A stretch of 64,000 nt of DNA from Argentina anserina (Eukaryota; Streptophyta; Magnoliopsida; Rosales; Rosaceae). The notes below the pieces were generated by a model. That model was not told where the DNA came from and did not search any database. It saw only the letters and a program-made list of their open reading frames with translations. Below are positions 49,982 to 62,666 of this stretch, one piece after another. Position numbers and translations under genes: made by a program. The first letter of the stretch is position 1; each line of letters starts with the position of its first letter. The DNA lies in assembly GCF_933775445.1 (NCBI RefSeq), contig NC_065874.1:13101001-13165000 (forward strand), read 5' to 3'.

Positions 49982-52900
49982 CTTCTGAAACTTGAGAGAT
50001 GAAGAATAGGGGAGAGTGAGTAGGGCTATTTAACAAGCGAGGAATGAGGAGGAGGCCAACCAGTGGAGATGTACGGATGAAAACAAAGTAAAAATAATAT
50101 TGTTGGTGAGTTTCTCGCTACCTAGCTCCTTTCAACTGTTAGCAATAGGTTTCATGTAAGCTTTGCAGCTTCGTTTCTTTTTCTTCGGTTCAGTGATGGA
50201 TTTATCTTCTCCTTCCTGGAAACTGCTGCCTATATATATGGGATCTAGGATCTAGATTTGCTCCTATATATTCATCTGTATATATATATATATATATAAA
50301 TTTTTTTTTTGAAATGGACATCTGTATATATTTTAGTCGCCGGGGAGTAGGGAGAGCTAGCAAGCAGAGATAAATTAACTTAGCTCAGTAATTAAATTAG
50401 GAGAGATCGTAAATTACAGAATCTCAAGTAATAAATTGAGAACTACATATGTATTTTTTTGTATTTTTTTTTCCTTTTATTTATTTGTGGCTTCTATAAG
50501 AGGAAGTTTCATGCATGGACGATTTATACTAATGACATGTTCAACAAAGTGAACAAACTGTGAACTTGCTTTTATACGAGATCTCAATAATTGCCAGGGG
50601 CGGAGCTATACACTAGGGCCTGAAGGGGCCATGGCACCCCCAAGAATTTGTCTTGTATTAGTACTTAATTAGAAGTAATTTCTTTGATTAATTGGATGGA
50701 AACACAAGTATGTGTAAATGTTGGCACCCCACCTTCACTTTCTTTCGAGCACATGAAATATGTGAGGATCAATATGGGAATGCTTCAGGCCATTAAAACA
50801 CTCAATTGAGTGTATTAAGTAAATCGACATTGTTAACCTTAAGTTTTTTCCTATATTGGCCCCTCTTACTATAAATTTCTAGCTCCGCCTCTGTTAGAAT
50901 TCAAATTTTAAGGCTGTTGATGACATCTTTTGAAGTTCGTGGAACGTACGTACAATGGCTTTCACTGTTTTTGGGTACGTAAGGCCAATTTTTTACCCTG
51001 AATCTAAGAGTTAGAATTGTTACCATTGTATTCAAGCTAGCTTGTCCCTCTACAAAAAATTATTCAAAGTTCGATTTCTGATAGCGGCGAGGCACAAATT
51101 AACTGAGGGATGAAATAATGGTACGTGTTGTCGTTGAATTGGTTGTTTATATCAGTGGAACAAAGTAGGAAATTTCAATGCAACTTCCTTCATCTTTCAC
51201 TCGTTGATGTAAAGCCACAATGTCACTATAACATTTTACATGAGTACTACTGTACTGGATATTTAGACTATGACTATGTTAATCAAATATGACCTTGATA
51301 AGTTCACTTCAATTAATGACGTCGATGGCACATTCAAATCATAGTGCTCTTATCAGATTCCAAGTATAGGAATTGAGTATTCTCTACTTATCGCTAGTCC
51401 TGCTTGTCTTTTTAAAGTTTAGATCATGATTACAAGGAAACCGATTGTATGCACCACGTTGTGCAGCCACTGTCAAATATTTTATTTATATCAAGGTAAT
51501 CTCAATCTTTCATTTATGGGGACAAATAACATTAATTTTTAGCAATTAGATTTATTTTTTGTGCCATCACTATCCTTAATTAACAGTCAACAAATTGTTG
51601 ACTAATAAAACCTAAAACCCAGTTTTTCACCCTCACGGGTCTTTTCTCCACAATATTGGTCTTTGGCCGTGCGGCGCTTGCAACGTGTGACCATATTGAT
51701 GAGGGCTCAGAGGAAAGAATAGGAGATGGCTGTGTTGAACTGCTATCAAGATGAGGCAATGCTGCATCAAGTTTTGTGAGACCATGGAATCAATTTGGAT
51801 CGGGTCGGATCCTCAATGGCTGTAGTGGCATTCAAAGACGGTCGGAGGGGTACTCAACGGGTTGTTAATTTGAAAGGTGTTGTGGTGGCAGAGATGATAG
51901 TGACGAGCTATTCTGATTTTAGATATGTTCAACGGTTTATGTGATGGCTCTCCAGTGGCATGGCGGGATGAGCAAAGACTTGTTAAAAATTGTTGCCGGT
52001 GGCTTGCAGTGGTGGCCAAAGACCAGATCTGAAATTGAAATTATTCAAGCTCGTTCTAGATTTGATTGTTATTTTTATCTTTTTTTTGGACGGAGGCTAA
52101 CATAGACTAACATAGAGATTTTTTTAAGAGTTATGGGCTAGGCACGTGTTACTGGTGTATGCACACCGTTGAAGCACTGAATACACTCTCTGATTACAAA
52201 TGACAAATATAAGAACTTCTTGTTAATCATAACATAAGACGAAAATAGTGCAATAACCGTTGGCTAGGTAGGCTATGTACTAGAAAACATTCGACATGTT
52301 TATTTATTTAGAGTGGATATATATGCAAGTACATCACATCTTTTTAAGTGCTGGCCGGTTAGCTGTAATCATCTAAATTGACGGACACTGTGAAAGCTCA
52401 AACTTTCATTAACATAATAACTAGGATTAGTGGAGATAATTAAGCATGATTTTCATGTGTTCACTAGCACGAACAAGTTCAAAGAATGAAAAAAAAATAT
52501 CGATTTTTCTCTATACCTTCATTAATTATGGTGAACTCTTCATTAGAGAATGAAATAGAGCTTTCCGTAGATGCTCCCTACAACTTCAATTTTCAACCAT
52601 AAACCCTACTTTCATATACTTTAAACTCGAACTTTGGTTTTCAATATTTGATCCCCCGAAAATGCATTTGGTAAATGCTGGAAACTTGTATATATATTAA
52701 AAATTTGCAAGTGCAGAACCGGTACCCAACGTACTCCACCTCAAGAAAAAAGAGACTTTGAATTCCCTATAAGACTAAACGTCGAAAGTCATTACAACAA
52801 GAACAAGCATATCATCCATCGACCATAGTCCGATAGATATACTTTTGATTAAGACATCTTATCAGAATCTTAATTAGATTCTGGTACGCGAGGGTGTACC

Positions 52901-53125
52901 CTTGAATTGTTATACATCATGACATCTCCCATATGGATTCCAAGTTTTCAAATTTTTTTTTCACAAAACACACCAATTAACTTGCCCATCATATTGTTTT
53001 TCGTCAAGATCATCTCTACGTATTTCGATTTCTACTTAATTTTTCAGGTTTCCTAGAATTGACTTGCTTAGTGCCCCCTTGAGGCCAGCACTGAGGGTGG
53101 TGGAGAGAGTCAAACAAGTCAAATA
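49982..53125. other. Spacer with one small TIR element
   Basis: AT-rich and without recognised genes, apart from the 0.3-kb element at 50595-50893. An AT microsatellite lies near 50279-50298. Confidence 0.45.
50595..50893. mobile_element. 299-bp MITE-like element
   Basis: Begins CAGGGGCGGAGCTA; the right end read inward is CAGAGGCGGAGCTA, 13 of 14 bases alike. No coding capacity. The 8-bp flanks (ATAATTGC and TTAGAATT) do not match, so the hAT assignment rests on the termini only. Confidence 0.6.
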
Positions 53126-53300
53126 TGACACGATTTAGAGATTGAATTTTTCTTATATCTATTTATCTCACACTAGAGGCTATATATAGAGAATATATTG
53201 TACTACAACTTTATGTACTACATACTACCATATACAAAATAAGTAAGTACTAACTACATGATGTACATCCCTAAATTACATTATATGACTCACGCTGACA
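53126..53300 (-). repeat. 3' LTR of copia element B
   Basis: 175 bp. On the minus strand it starts TGTCAGCGTGAGTC right after the polypurine tract and ends CGTGTCA. The end point is chosen from the TGTCA/TGTCA terminal pattern. Confidence 0.6.
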
Positions 53301-55019
53301 CCCCCCTCAAGTTGACGCATACATATGTACCTTTGCTAAGTGAGTCATAAAACGCTTTTTTAGAAACTCATTTAGTGAGAATATTTGTAAGCTGCTCTTC
53401 AGTAGGGACATAATGGAAGCTAATAATCTTTGCATGTAATTTCTCTTTTATGAAATGACGATCCAACTCCACGTGTTTAGTACGATCATGTTGTACTGGA
53501 TTTTGTGAAATATTAATTGCTGTTTTGTTGTCACAATAAAATTGCATAGCACTTTTTAATTTAACACCCAAATCACGTAGTAGATTTCTTAGCCACAAAA
53601 ATTCACACACTTCATGAGCCATACTTCTATACTCAGCCTCAACACTCGATTTGGCCATAACTTTCTGCTTCTTACTCTTCAATGTGACCAAATTACCTCC
53701 CACAAAAGTAAAGTAACCTAATGTCGACCTCCTATTTGTAATATTACCATCTCAGTCTGCATCTGTAAAGCCACTAACCTCGAGAATATTGGTGTGTTTA
53801 GAGAGCATTACTCATCTCCCTGGAGCTGACTTCAAGTACCTTAAAATTCTCACAACATCATCTATGTGACTCTCACTTAGATTATGAATGAATTGGCTCA
53901 CTATACTCACTGCATAAGCAATATATGGTCTAGTATGAGTCAAATAAATCAAGCGCCCAACTAACCTCTGATAGCGAACTTGATAAGTTGGTGTCTGGTA
54001 TGGATACTCTACAGATGATGGTTTTGTTCAATGAGGGTTGAATATGTGAGCCATTTAACATACCTGTCTCAATCAGCAAATCATGTATGTACTTCCTCTG
54101 GCACAAATAAATACTGTCTCTCCCCCTTGCTACCTCAATCCCTAAGAAGTACTTGAGATCACCCAAATTATTCATCTCAAACTCAGAGGACTATTGTCTA
54201 TGAAGCCGAACCATCTCTATAGTATCATTACCAATAATCACCATGTCATCAACATATATAACCAATGCCACAACCTTCCCTTGCTTGTGCTTAAGAAACA
54301 AGGTATGATCTGAAGTACTCTGTTTGTAACCAATATTTCACAGAAATTGTGAAAATCTCCCAAATCAGGTACGAGGTGACTATTTGAGACCATATAGAGG
54401 CTTTCTCAATTTGCACACAAAATTATCAGAAGAGGTAGTTACGTATCCAGGAGGAAGACTTATATACACCTCTCCATGAAGAAATGTATTATTGACATCA
54501 AATTGTCGAAGTGACCAATTTAAACTAGTAGTAAATGAAAGGAGAATTCAGATAGTGTTCATCTTTGCAACAATAGCGAAAGTCTCATCATAATCAATAC
54601 CATATGTCTAAGTAAATCCCTTCGCAACAAGGCGTGCTTTATACTTGCTTCTTGATCCATCCGCATTATGCTTCACAATGAACACCCAACGACACCCTAC
54701 AACCTTCTTGCCATGTGGTGGAGGCATATGTTCCCAAATATCATTTTTTTGTAATGCCTTCATCTCTTTCTCCATTGCTTTCCTCCATTTTGAATCCCCA
54801 ATGCATCTTGCACTTTGTTTGATACATCATATATTTGATTCACAAAAGATTCATATGACTTTGATAATCTCCTAGTGGACATATAGTTGGCTACTGAATA
54901 TTTTGATTTGGCATGTAAACTATGTTCATATCTTTTGGGGGGTTGACCTCTAGTTGACCTGTTTGGTAACACATATCGCCCACTATCAGGCTCACTACTA
55001 GTACTAGTGGATATACATA
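53126..55019 (-). mobile_element. Ty1-copia element B, 3' part only
   Basis: On the minus strand this runs from the start of the reverse transcriptase through RNase H to a 3' LTR. Seen in order: [20 protein letters not shown], an intact YVDDMVIIGND box (near 54238-54270), [15 protein letters not shown], then an RNase H segment (AKSSVEAEYRSMAHEVCEF) ending in ILTK. Several in-frame stops and frameshifts show it is dead. A purine tract AACTTGAGGGGGG (53301-53313) precedes the LTR. Gag, protease, integrase and the 5' LTR are missing. Confidence 0.85.
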
Positions 55020-56700
55020 CCTTAGATGAGTGATCATCTGCATCAGTAAGTTATTAGTCGGGGGTATAGTGAAAACATCGACAAGTTGACAAGTTGAGTT
55101 AACATACCTTGTGACCACATAACCATTTAGAATATTATCTCTAATGTAGTGACAGTCCATCTCACTGTGTCGAGTTCTTTCATGGAATACATGGTTGGCT
55201 GCAATATGTAGAGCAGCCTTGCTATCACAAAACAACGAGGCTGGTTTATGATGCAACAAACCCAGGTCATGAAGTAAACATCGTAACCAAGTTAACTCAC
55301 AATATGTGCCTGTCATAGCACGGTATTCTGCCTCCGCTAATGATCAGGATACCGTCCTTTGACATTTTGACTTCCAGGAAATCAATAACGGACCAAGAAA
55401 AACACAGTAACCAGTAGTGGACATTCTAGTCACACGACACCCTGCCCAATCTGAGTCACAATATGCTCTTAACTTCAAATCACTAACAGAGGAGAAAAAT
55501 AAACCTTGTCCGGGAGCGCCTTTGATATAACGCACTACTCTCAGTGTTGCATCCCAATGAACCTTCCTAGGCTGATTCATGAATCTGCTCAATCCATGGA
55601 CTGTATAAGTAATATTAGGACGAAAGACAGTCAAACAAATAAGTTTACCAATCAACTTTCTATATTTCCCTGGATCCTTTAGCAAAACACTTTGGTCAGA
55701 CAATTTGAGGCCTTTTTCCATAGGTGTGTCAACAGGAGCAGCTCCAAGTAATCATGCATCCTCAATAATTTCTAAAGCATATTTGCGTTGACAAACAAAG
55801 ATTCCATGCTTAGAAGTAGAAATCTCAATGCCAAGGAAGTATTTTAATATACCAAGGTCCTTAAGCCGAAATTGATTATGTAACAACTGCTTGAGAGAGT
55901 CAATAGCTTTTTTTTTTTTATCATTTCCCATAATCAATATAGCATCATAGATCAACAGAGCAGTAAAAGAGCTTCCATGCTTTCTAGTAAACAAAGAATA
56001 ATCGGCTTTAGATTGCACATACCCAACTGATCGGATGGCATGAGAAAACTTCTCAAACCACTGTTGCGATGCCTGCTTCAGACCATATAGAGATTTATGC
56101 AATCGGCAAACAAGATGCTCCTCTCCCTATCGCTAAAGACCTGGTAGAGGTGACATATAAATTTCTTCAGACAAGTCGCCATAGAGAAATGCATTGTTAA
56201 CATCCAACTGATAAAGCTGCCACCCACGAGCAGCAGCCAAAGCCAACAAACACAAGACAATAGTAATTTTCGCAGTAGGAGAGAAGATTTCTTGATAATC
56301 CACACATTCCCATTGAGTGAAGCCCTTGGCAACCAACCGGGATTTGTAGCGTTCAATAGAACCATCGGTCTTATGCTTGACCTTGTAAACCCAGCGACAA
56401 CCAATAGGAATTTTGTCCGCAAGAAGAGAGGTTAACGTCCAATATCATTGGCTTGGAGGGCTTGTAACTCAAATTGCATTGCAGCTTGCCACTCAGGATG
56501 CAGAACTGCCTCAGAATAAGAACTAGGCTCAGTAACTTGGGCAATGTGAGCCAAAAAGGCTTGATGCTGCGGAAAACACCAATGGTAGGAGAGGTAGTGA
56601 CCCAAAGGATATCGAGTGCCTTTGATCGGACCAGACAACAAAGAAGACGACAGATTAGAGGAAACATGATTACATTTGTAATCACCGTAACGGTCAGGTC
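55020..56700 (-). pseudogene. Reverse transcriptase and RNase H of copia element A
   Basis: Fragments in several frames: [87 protein letters not shown]. The catalytic box, normally YxDD, is damaged and reads YDAIL near 55940. RNase H follows with YCDSDWAGC and [20 protein letters not shown]. Frameshifts fall near 56100 and 55740, and stops between 55316 and 55344. Confidence 0.85.
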
Positions 56701-57800
56701 AGACAGACGGCTGGAGCGACACAGAGGAGGGTCGACGGGAGCGGGAGTGGGAATGGTGGCGGAGGGGGTAAGGGTGGCAGTGGCGGTGATGGAGACGGAC
56801 TAGGGGAAGAGTCACCAGGCGGAAGAGTGAGGAATGATGGGTCGGGTTGGGTAGGAGAGGCGAGATGGGGGTCGGGTGGAGTAGGAGACGGTGGCTGCGG
56901 GTCGGTGATGGGTTGTATAGGTGGAGGCGGGCGGCGCCAGCTATAGGTGAACCAGATCGGTGGTGGAGGTGGGGGGGGAGCGGTGGCTGTGGCGGGGAAG
57001 GAGGAGGAGAAGGTGGAATGTCTGGAAGGGAGTGCGACGAAGGAGAAGAAGACTCAAAAGAAAAATCAACAAAAGTAAGAAGAGGAGTGGGATCAAGAGG
57101 GGGAGTTGGGCTGGGTTGCTGGCCCAAGAGAGGGCTGAGCGGGTTGGAGGCATAAGAGGAGACATTCTCATGAAATTTGACATCTCGACTGGTGACAACC
57201 TTTCTAGTTGAATAATCATACAATTTGTAAGCTTTTTGTCCAATTGGGTACCCAATGAAGAGAGATGGGATAGCGCATGAGTCAAATTTGTGAGAAGGAT
57301 ATACATTGGTGGCATAGGCTAGACACCCAAATACACGTGGATGAGAGAAGGACGGTGGTTGGAATGGAGTAATCAAAATGAGTTTTGTAAGAAATGACCA
57401 GAGAAGGTAGACGACTAATGATGTGGATGGTTGTGAGTGCACACTCCCCCTAAAGTTATGAAGGGAGATAAGCTTGGAATTTGAGGCTCGTGTGACCTGA
57501 AGAATATGTCGATGTTTAAGTTCCATAACCCCATTTTGTTGGGGCGTGTAAACACAAGAGTGATGGAAAACGACCCCATGATCATGAAAAAAATGAATGA
57601 AGGGACATGAACTCACTACCATTGTCACTACATAGCGAAAAAAAAACATTTCAAGAGTGGTTGTGCTTCATTTTTATGACGCATTAAAAATATCCAAGTG
57701 AAACGAGTATAATCATCAACAATAGTAAGAAAGTAATGAGCCCCACAAAGAGAAGAGTGACGATATCGACCCCATATATCACAATGAATAAGTTCAAAAG
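56700..57800 (-). pseudogene. Integrase of copia element A, downstream part
   Basis: Begins at the solo LTR junction with FELIHCDIWG, continues FLTIVDDYTRFTWIFLM, then a frameshift in a T-run at 57648 before HDHGVVFHHSCVYTPQQNGV and the GYPIGQKAYKLYD region. A long Pro/Ser-rich linker (56800-57100) leads to the reverse transcriptase. The upstream part lies at 60907-61233. Confidence 0.85.
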
Positions 57801-59099
57801 TGTAATAACCCTAAATTTTAAACAATGTTAGTTTGATTTGGAATTCTATAAAATTTCGAATTTTATTAGAATGAACGTATTTGGTTGCGACGTTAGTAAA
57901 CGAGAAACGGAAACGTTCTCGGAACGTTTAAATTGAAAAACGTTACATTTCCGTAACGTTTATATCGACTTTTATTTCGTCGCTCGGTTGTGAAAACTTC
58001 CTTCATGAAAGTTGTAGAGCTCGTCGATACGAGTTCGTGGATATGTGACGCGTTCTAATCGGACGACGTACGTGAAAGTTATTAACGTCGGAAGTTAGTT
58101 TCCGATTTTTGAAACGAGTATAAATAGACATTTTCAGATTAGGGTTTCCATTATTGGAAACCCTTCTCTCTCTCTTTGTTTCGCCGCCTCCCCTCTTCTC
58201 TTCTTCTCTCTCGGCTTCTCTCTCTCTCCCACCCCGAAACCTCACTCTCTCTTTCCCTCAATCTCACCTCCCCCTCGCATCACCGACGATCTCCTCAGTC
58301 GGAGCAACGTGGTCTTCACCACCTCGCTCTACTACCACGCGAGCTCCCCCGCAGGCGACCCCGCAAGCTTCTCGTTCCCCGACCCCTTGCCTCGCGCCGA
58401 TCGTTGACCTCCAGCTCCCCGTGGCCTGCACCGCCCCGCCTATCAACGTCGCAAGGACCTAGGCAGTCACCCTCCAGCCTGCCAGCACTTGCTTCGCCCC
58501 CGTGAGGACCCCCGACGTCGCCACAGTCGCTGCAAGCCGCAGCGCCGATCCACCTCGCCACCACCGAGCTCGAGACGAGCTTCCCACCATTGATTGAGGT
58601 GAGATAGATGCTAGGAATGATTATGTGATAGTTGAGGTGAATTTTTGATGTGTTTGGGATGAGATCGGAGGGAGATAGAGGGGGAGGGTTGCCGCCGCCT
58701 AGTAGTGGCGCGTGGGGGAGCGTGGAAGGTGTAGGAAAGGGTCTGCCACCGTAGGAAGGACGAGGAAGAGATGAGGGAGAGTTTTGGGGCGGCGGTGGCG
58801 CGATACGCGCCGTGGTTAGCCTCGGCGCGTGGGCCCCACGCGCGGCCGGCCGGAGGTGGCGCGTGTGCCACACGCGCCGCCGTGTGAGGCGGTGTAATTA
58901 GTTTTGACTGAAGGGGTATTTTGGTAATTTACTGTGTACGGTAAATGTAAATGTAATTTTTATTTACTACGGTAAATGTAATTAAATTTTACCTTCGGTA
59001 AATGTAAATATAAATTACTTTCAGTAAATGTAAAAAGTAATTTTGTAAAAGGGTAATTTAGTAAATTTTATTTACTGAATTTGTATTTACATTTAAATC

Positions 59100-59245
59100 G
59101 TACGTATACGTACAGAAATACGTATTAATATTTATACGTACAGAAATACGTATTAATATTTATACGTACAGAAATACGTATTAATATTTATACGTACGGA
59201 AATACGTATTAATATTTGATACGTACAGAAATACGTATTAATTGA
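59100..59245. repeat. 28-bp tandem repeat, about 5 copies
   Basis: Unit contains TACAGAAATACGTATTAATA and TTTATACG. Copies start near 59111, 59139, 59167, 59195 and 59224 with single-base changes. It lies within the solo LTR. Confidence 0.9.
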
Positions 59246-60060
59246 GTATTGTACAGTATCCGTGAATAGTGAACAGTGAACAGTAACTTCGTATAACCAA
59301 AATTGCTGAACAGTAACCGTTTATTACTGTTTTGGCATTTAAAGGTTTATGAAACGATTCTAAATTCTTTTCTTATCTTTTCAAGGTGATCGTTAAATCG
59401 AGAAAAGGAATTAGCATCGCGAATTGTGGAATTACGCTCAAGTCAATAAGGTGAGTAAAATCTCACTGAATTACGAATCTACCCTCGTGGTGATTCAACA
59501 TTTTTGCAAGTGTGTTTATTTAATGAATTACAACATGTATATAACTTAGTGGACTACGTATATATAGTATAATGGTAATAAATACATATATATATATAGT
59601 TCATTAAATTACATACTGTTATTAATTCATTAAAAATAGTCATTTCGGTGACAGAAAAATTGTGCATGTGTGATTTTAATGGTACGATATGATGTGAGAT
59701 TATCGTACGTAATTTTTCAGGTGTTTATGAAATATGACATGTATATGATATAGTGGACTATGTATATATTGTATAAATGGTAAATAAATACGAATATATA
59801 TAGTTTGCTATATAATATACTGTTACGATTTTTATTATGGATATATTGTGAAAGTTTTAAAACGTACAATATGATGAGTGATTATTGTACATGATTTTAT
59901 CACGGAAAATGTGAAATATTGTGATTTGTCTTCGGACGTGATGTGTGGTACAATATGATGTGAGATTATTGTACATGTGAGGCAAGTCGGAACCTAGCCT
60001 TTGGCCGGGCGAAAGTTACGATACAGTTAGAGCTCTAGTCTGTCTGCCATAGTACTACAT

Positions 60061-60330
60061 GTGAGGTAACGGGTGGTTATCTGCTCATGAGTACTCAGTT
60101 TGTTTGGATGTTGGGTAGCGGGTGGTTACCCAATATCAGCTTAGTACGGCATGTGAGATAACGGGTGGTTATCTGTTCATGAGTACTCAGATTGTTTTGG
60201 ATGTTGGGTAGCGGGTGGTTACCCAATATCAGTTTAGTACTGCATGTGAGGTAACGGGTGGTTATCTGCTCATGGGTACTCAGATTGTTTTGGATGTTGG
60301 GTAGCGGGTGGCTATCCAATATCGGCGGTG
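60061..60330. repeat. About 92-bp tandem repeat, 3 copies
   Basis: Copies start near 60061, 60153 and 60246. Each holds GTAACGGGTGGTTATCTG-type and GGTAGCGGGTGGTTACCC-type blocks, so the unit itself is two related half-units of about 45 bp. It lies within the solo LTR. Confidence 0.9.
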
Positions 60331-60906
60331 TATTACGAGAGGGGTAACAGATGTGTACCAGCGTTCTTGGTACCCGCATTATAAATGCATTTGGGTAACC
60401 AGAAGGGTTACTTAATTTCTCATGAGCGCTTCGTTTTCTTTGGGACAACCAGATGGGCCGTCCACTGACTCATGAGTGCATTTATATTTGTTTTGATTGT
60501 GGATTTTCATATATTTGATATGCGAGTTATATATTTTCATTTTATTCATACGAGCTGTAAAGCTTACCGGGTATGTGTTTACAATCCCGGTGCACCAATT
60601 CGATGGTGTAGTGGATAACTCCGCAGGTGTGGATTAGCGGGAATTGACGGACCGCTCAGAGGGCTTGAAGTTAGTTATCTCCAGCTTGTGAGACTATTTT
60701 GTGAGAAATTGTGAGGATTATTACATTTCCAACTTACGCAATGTAAATTATAAATTTGGGTTGTAATAATTGGTTTTCTGAGTTGTATTGATAACTCAGT
60801 GATGATCCGCTGTGCACTTAAATGATTTCGATTTGCTTGAGATTATTTTGTGTTTAACGACTTTAGAATTTTGAGTTTTTAAGCTTGAAATTTTGGGGTC
60901 GTTACA

Positions 60907-61233
60907 AAAAGGTCGAATAGAAGAAATTGTACTAGTTCCGAATAGTAAACGACTTTGTTTTGCCAATGGACATATGTGGCAAGAATTATTAGACTCAATG
61001 GAAAAATTCAGAAATTTTTTAGCAATGAAACCCAAACAAGGAGAGGACACATCACCAAGTCGGTTATGCCATAGATTGGTAGAGACGCGGGTGATGAGAT
61101 TGCAGGTTGGTGGTGTGGAAGATAAAGAAGGGGTGGTGGTGGTGGGTTTTTCCGTCGCCAATGTCGTCAAGTAATATAATCCGTTACGTTGTTTATCCAA
61201 ACCAATCGTCTTCTTCGGAGCCAGATCCTGCAA
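60907..61233 (-). pseudogene. Pre-integrase domain of copia element A
   Basis: Contains LWHNRLGDVSSPCLGFI and the zinc-binding CHICPLAKQSR, the HHCC region at the N-terminus of copia integrase. It ends with SSIRPF exactly at the solo LTR, where it would continue into FELIHCDIWG at 57800. Confidence 0.85.
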
Positions 61234-61439
61234 GATACACTAATAGGGAAAAAAGGTTATTGAGAAATTCATACCCCTTGTCAAACGACTAACTGACAAC
61301 ATATCCACTTTGAATTTTGGCACTGACAACACATCATGTAGGGAAAAAAATTAAGAGGAAAAGATCCTTTAACAACAATGTCAACCTTATCTCCACTAGG
61401 CACTAATAATGGCGGCAATGAGTAATTTTTAATAGAATT

Positions 61440-62588
61440 TAACAAAGGAGATTAAATAACATGATCCGTTGCCCCGCTGTCAATGATCCAATTGCGGGAA
61501 ACGTTTTCAGACAAACCTGGCTTTGTGACTGCATTTGCACTGGGCCCTGTACTCAAATTGGGCTTCTGGAACTGATCAGCAACACAGGCCATAAACTGAT
61601 TGAATTGGGCGTCAATCATGGTCACATTTGGCCTAACAACTTTACTCATCATCTCAAAAACTTGATTCGCATAAGGCACCTTTGGTCGAAATTGGTGGTT
61701 CCCAAAATTAGCACCAAAATTGCGTTTTTCTTTGGGATGGCCGGGAGGGTATCCAATGATTTCGTAGCAAGTTTCAACCTAGTGACCTGGATCTCCACAG
61801 TGGGTGCATTGCGGCCTTCCTCTTCCCATACCGCAACGGCGTTTCGGATCAAAACGTCGGGTTTGTGAGCCTCCTTGCCGATCTGGTCGTCCTCCTCCTC
61901 TTTCCATATTTGAATTGGATCTTGGGATGTGTCTCGAATCAATTGGATGAGAAACACTAAGTGATCGTTGCTTCTCTTCTTGGGAAATAGCAGCATAAGC
62001 TTGGCGCACGGTTGGAAGATGATTCATCAAAAGGATTTGTCCACAAACTGCAGTGTAAATCTCGTTTAATCCCATCAAAAACTACATAAGCTTTTGTTGT
62101 TCCGATTGTGCAACATCATATGAGGCCAACTCATCCCAAAATCCCTTGAGTTCTGATTGATGTTCTTGTCTAAAACATGCTATTTCTCGCTGGATCTCGA
62201 AGATGCGGGGCGCATTCTCTTGGGAAAAACGTTTGGCAAGATCTTCCCATACATCCTGGACAGTAGGATAATAGTTAAGGCTATTAGTGATTTCCGGATC
62301 AACGGTGTTGGTAATCCATTGCTGCACCATGTCGTTGACCCGCGACCATGTTTTATAGTCGTCCAAAGAAGTTGTCTTGGAAGGAGGTTTGATTGTGCCA
62401 TCGATAAATACGAGCTTGTTCTTGGAATTCAATGCTCGAACCATAGCCATCTTCCAACCATTGTAATTGTTTCCATTCAAGACCTTAGAGATGAGAACCA
62501 TTCCTGTGTGATCAGAAGGATGAGTTTTGATAAATCTGATGAATTAGGGACAATTTGTCAGAATTTTGATTGTCTTCGTCACAGCCAT
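61440..62588 (-). pseudogene. Gag and protease of copia element A
   Basis: One frame from ATG at 62586-62588 with at least three nonsense codons: after ILTNCP, after EQQKLM, and inside the zinc knuckle. Gag features: LNGNNYNGWKMAMVRALNSK, WITNTVDPEITNSL, and a CCHC knuckle CTHCGDPGH followed by VETC. The protease active site is recognisable in NWIIDSGATDH. The stops rule out function. Confidence 0.88.
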
Positions 62589-62651
62589 GATGGATGAGAG
62601 AAGGAGATAAGCTACTTGATTGTAGCAAGGAACGGATGAGTCAGGATCAAA

Positions 62652-62666
62652 CCTGCTCTGGTACTA
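62652..62666 (-). other. Primer-binding site of copia element A
   Basis: TAGTACCAGAGCAGG on the minus strand, directly after the LTR end TTTTTCA. It is a degenerate form of the initiator Met-tRNA site TGGTATCAGAGC. Confidence 0.65.

Larger units (their letters stand above)
57801..60906 (+). mobile_element. 3.1-kb solo LTR nested in the copia integrase
   Basis: Begins TGTAATAACCC and ends GGGTCGTTACA, inverted termini of the TGTAACGACCC type common in plant gypsy LTRs. A perfect 5-bp target duplication AAAAG lies on both sides (57796-57800 and 60907-60911). No second copy of the termini occurs inside and there is no gag or pol, so it is a single LTR left by recombination. It has a GC-rich, CT-rich leader-like segment (58140-58890), two tandem-repeat arrays, and TA-rich stretches. 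If it is removed together with one copy of the duplication, the integrase frame is continuous across the site. Confidence 0.9.

Noticed and set aside
56847..57211. Plus-strand Gly/Arg-rich frames
   Set aside because: Antisense of the proline-rich linker of the copia integrase.
58154..58873. Several overlapping frames rich in Pro, Ser and Arg on both strands
   Set aside because: They lie in the GC-rich part of the solo LTR. Composition explains the lack of stops, and no domain is visible.
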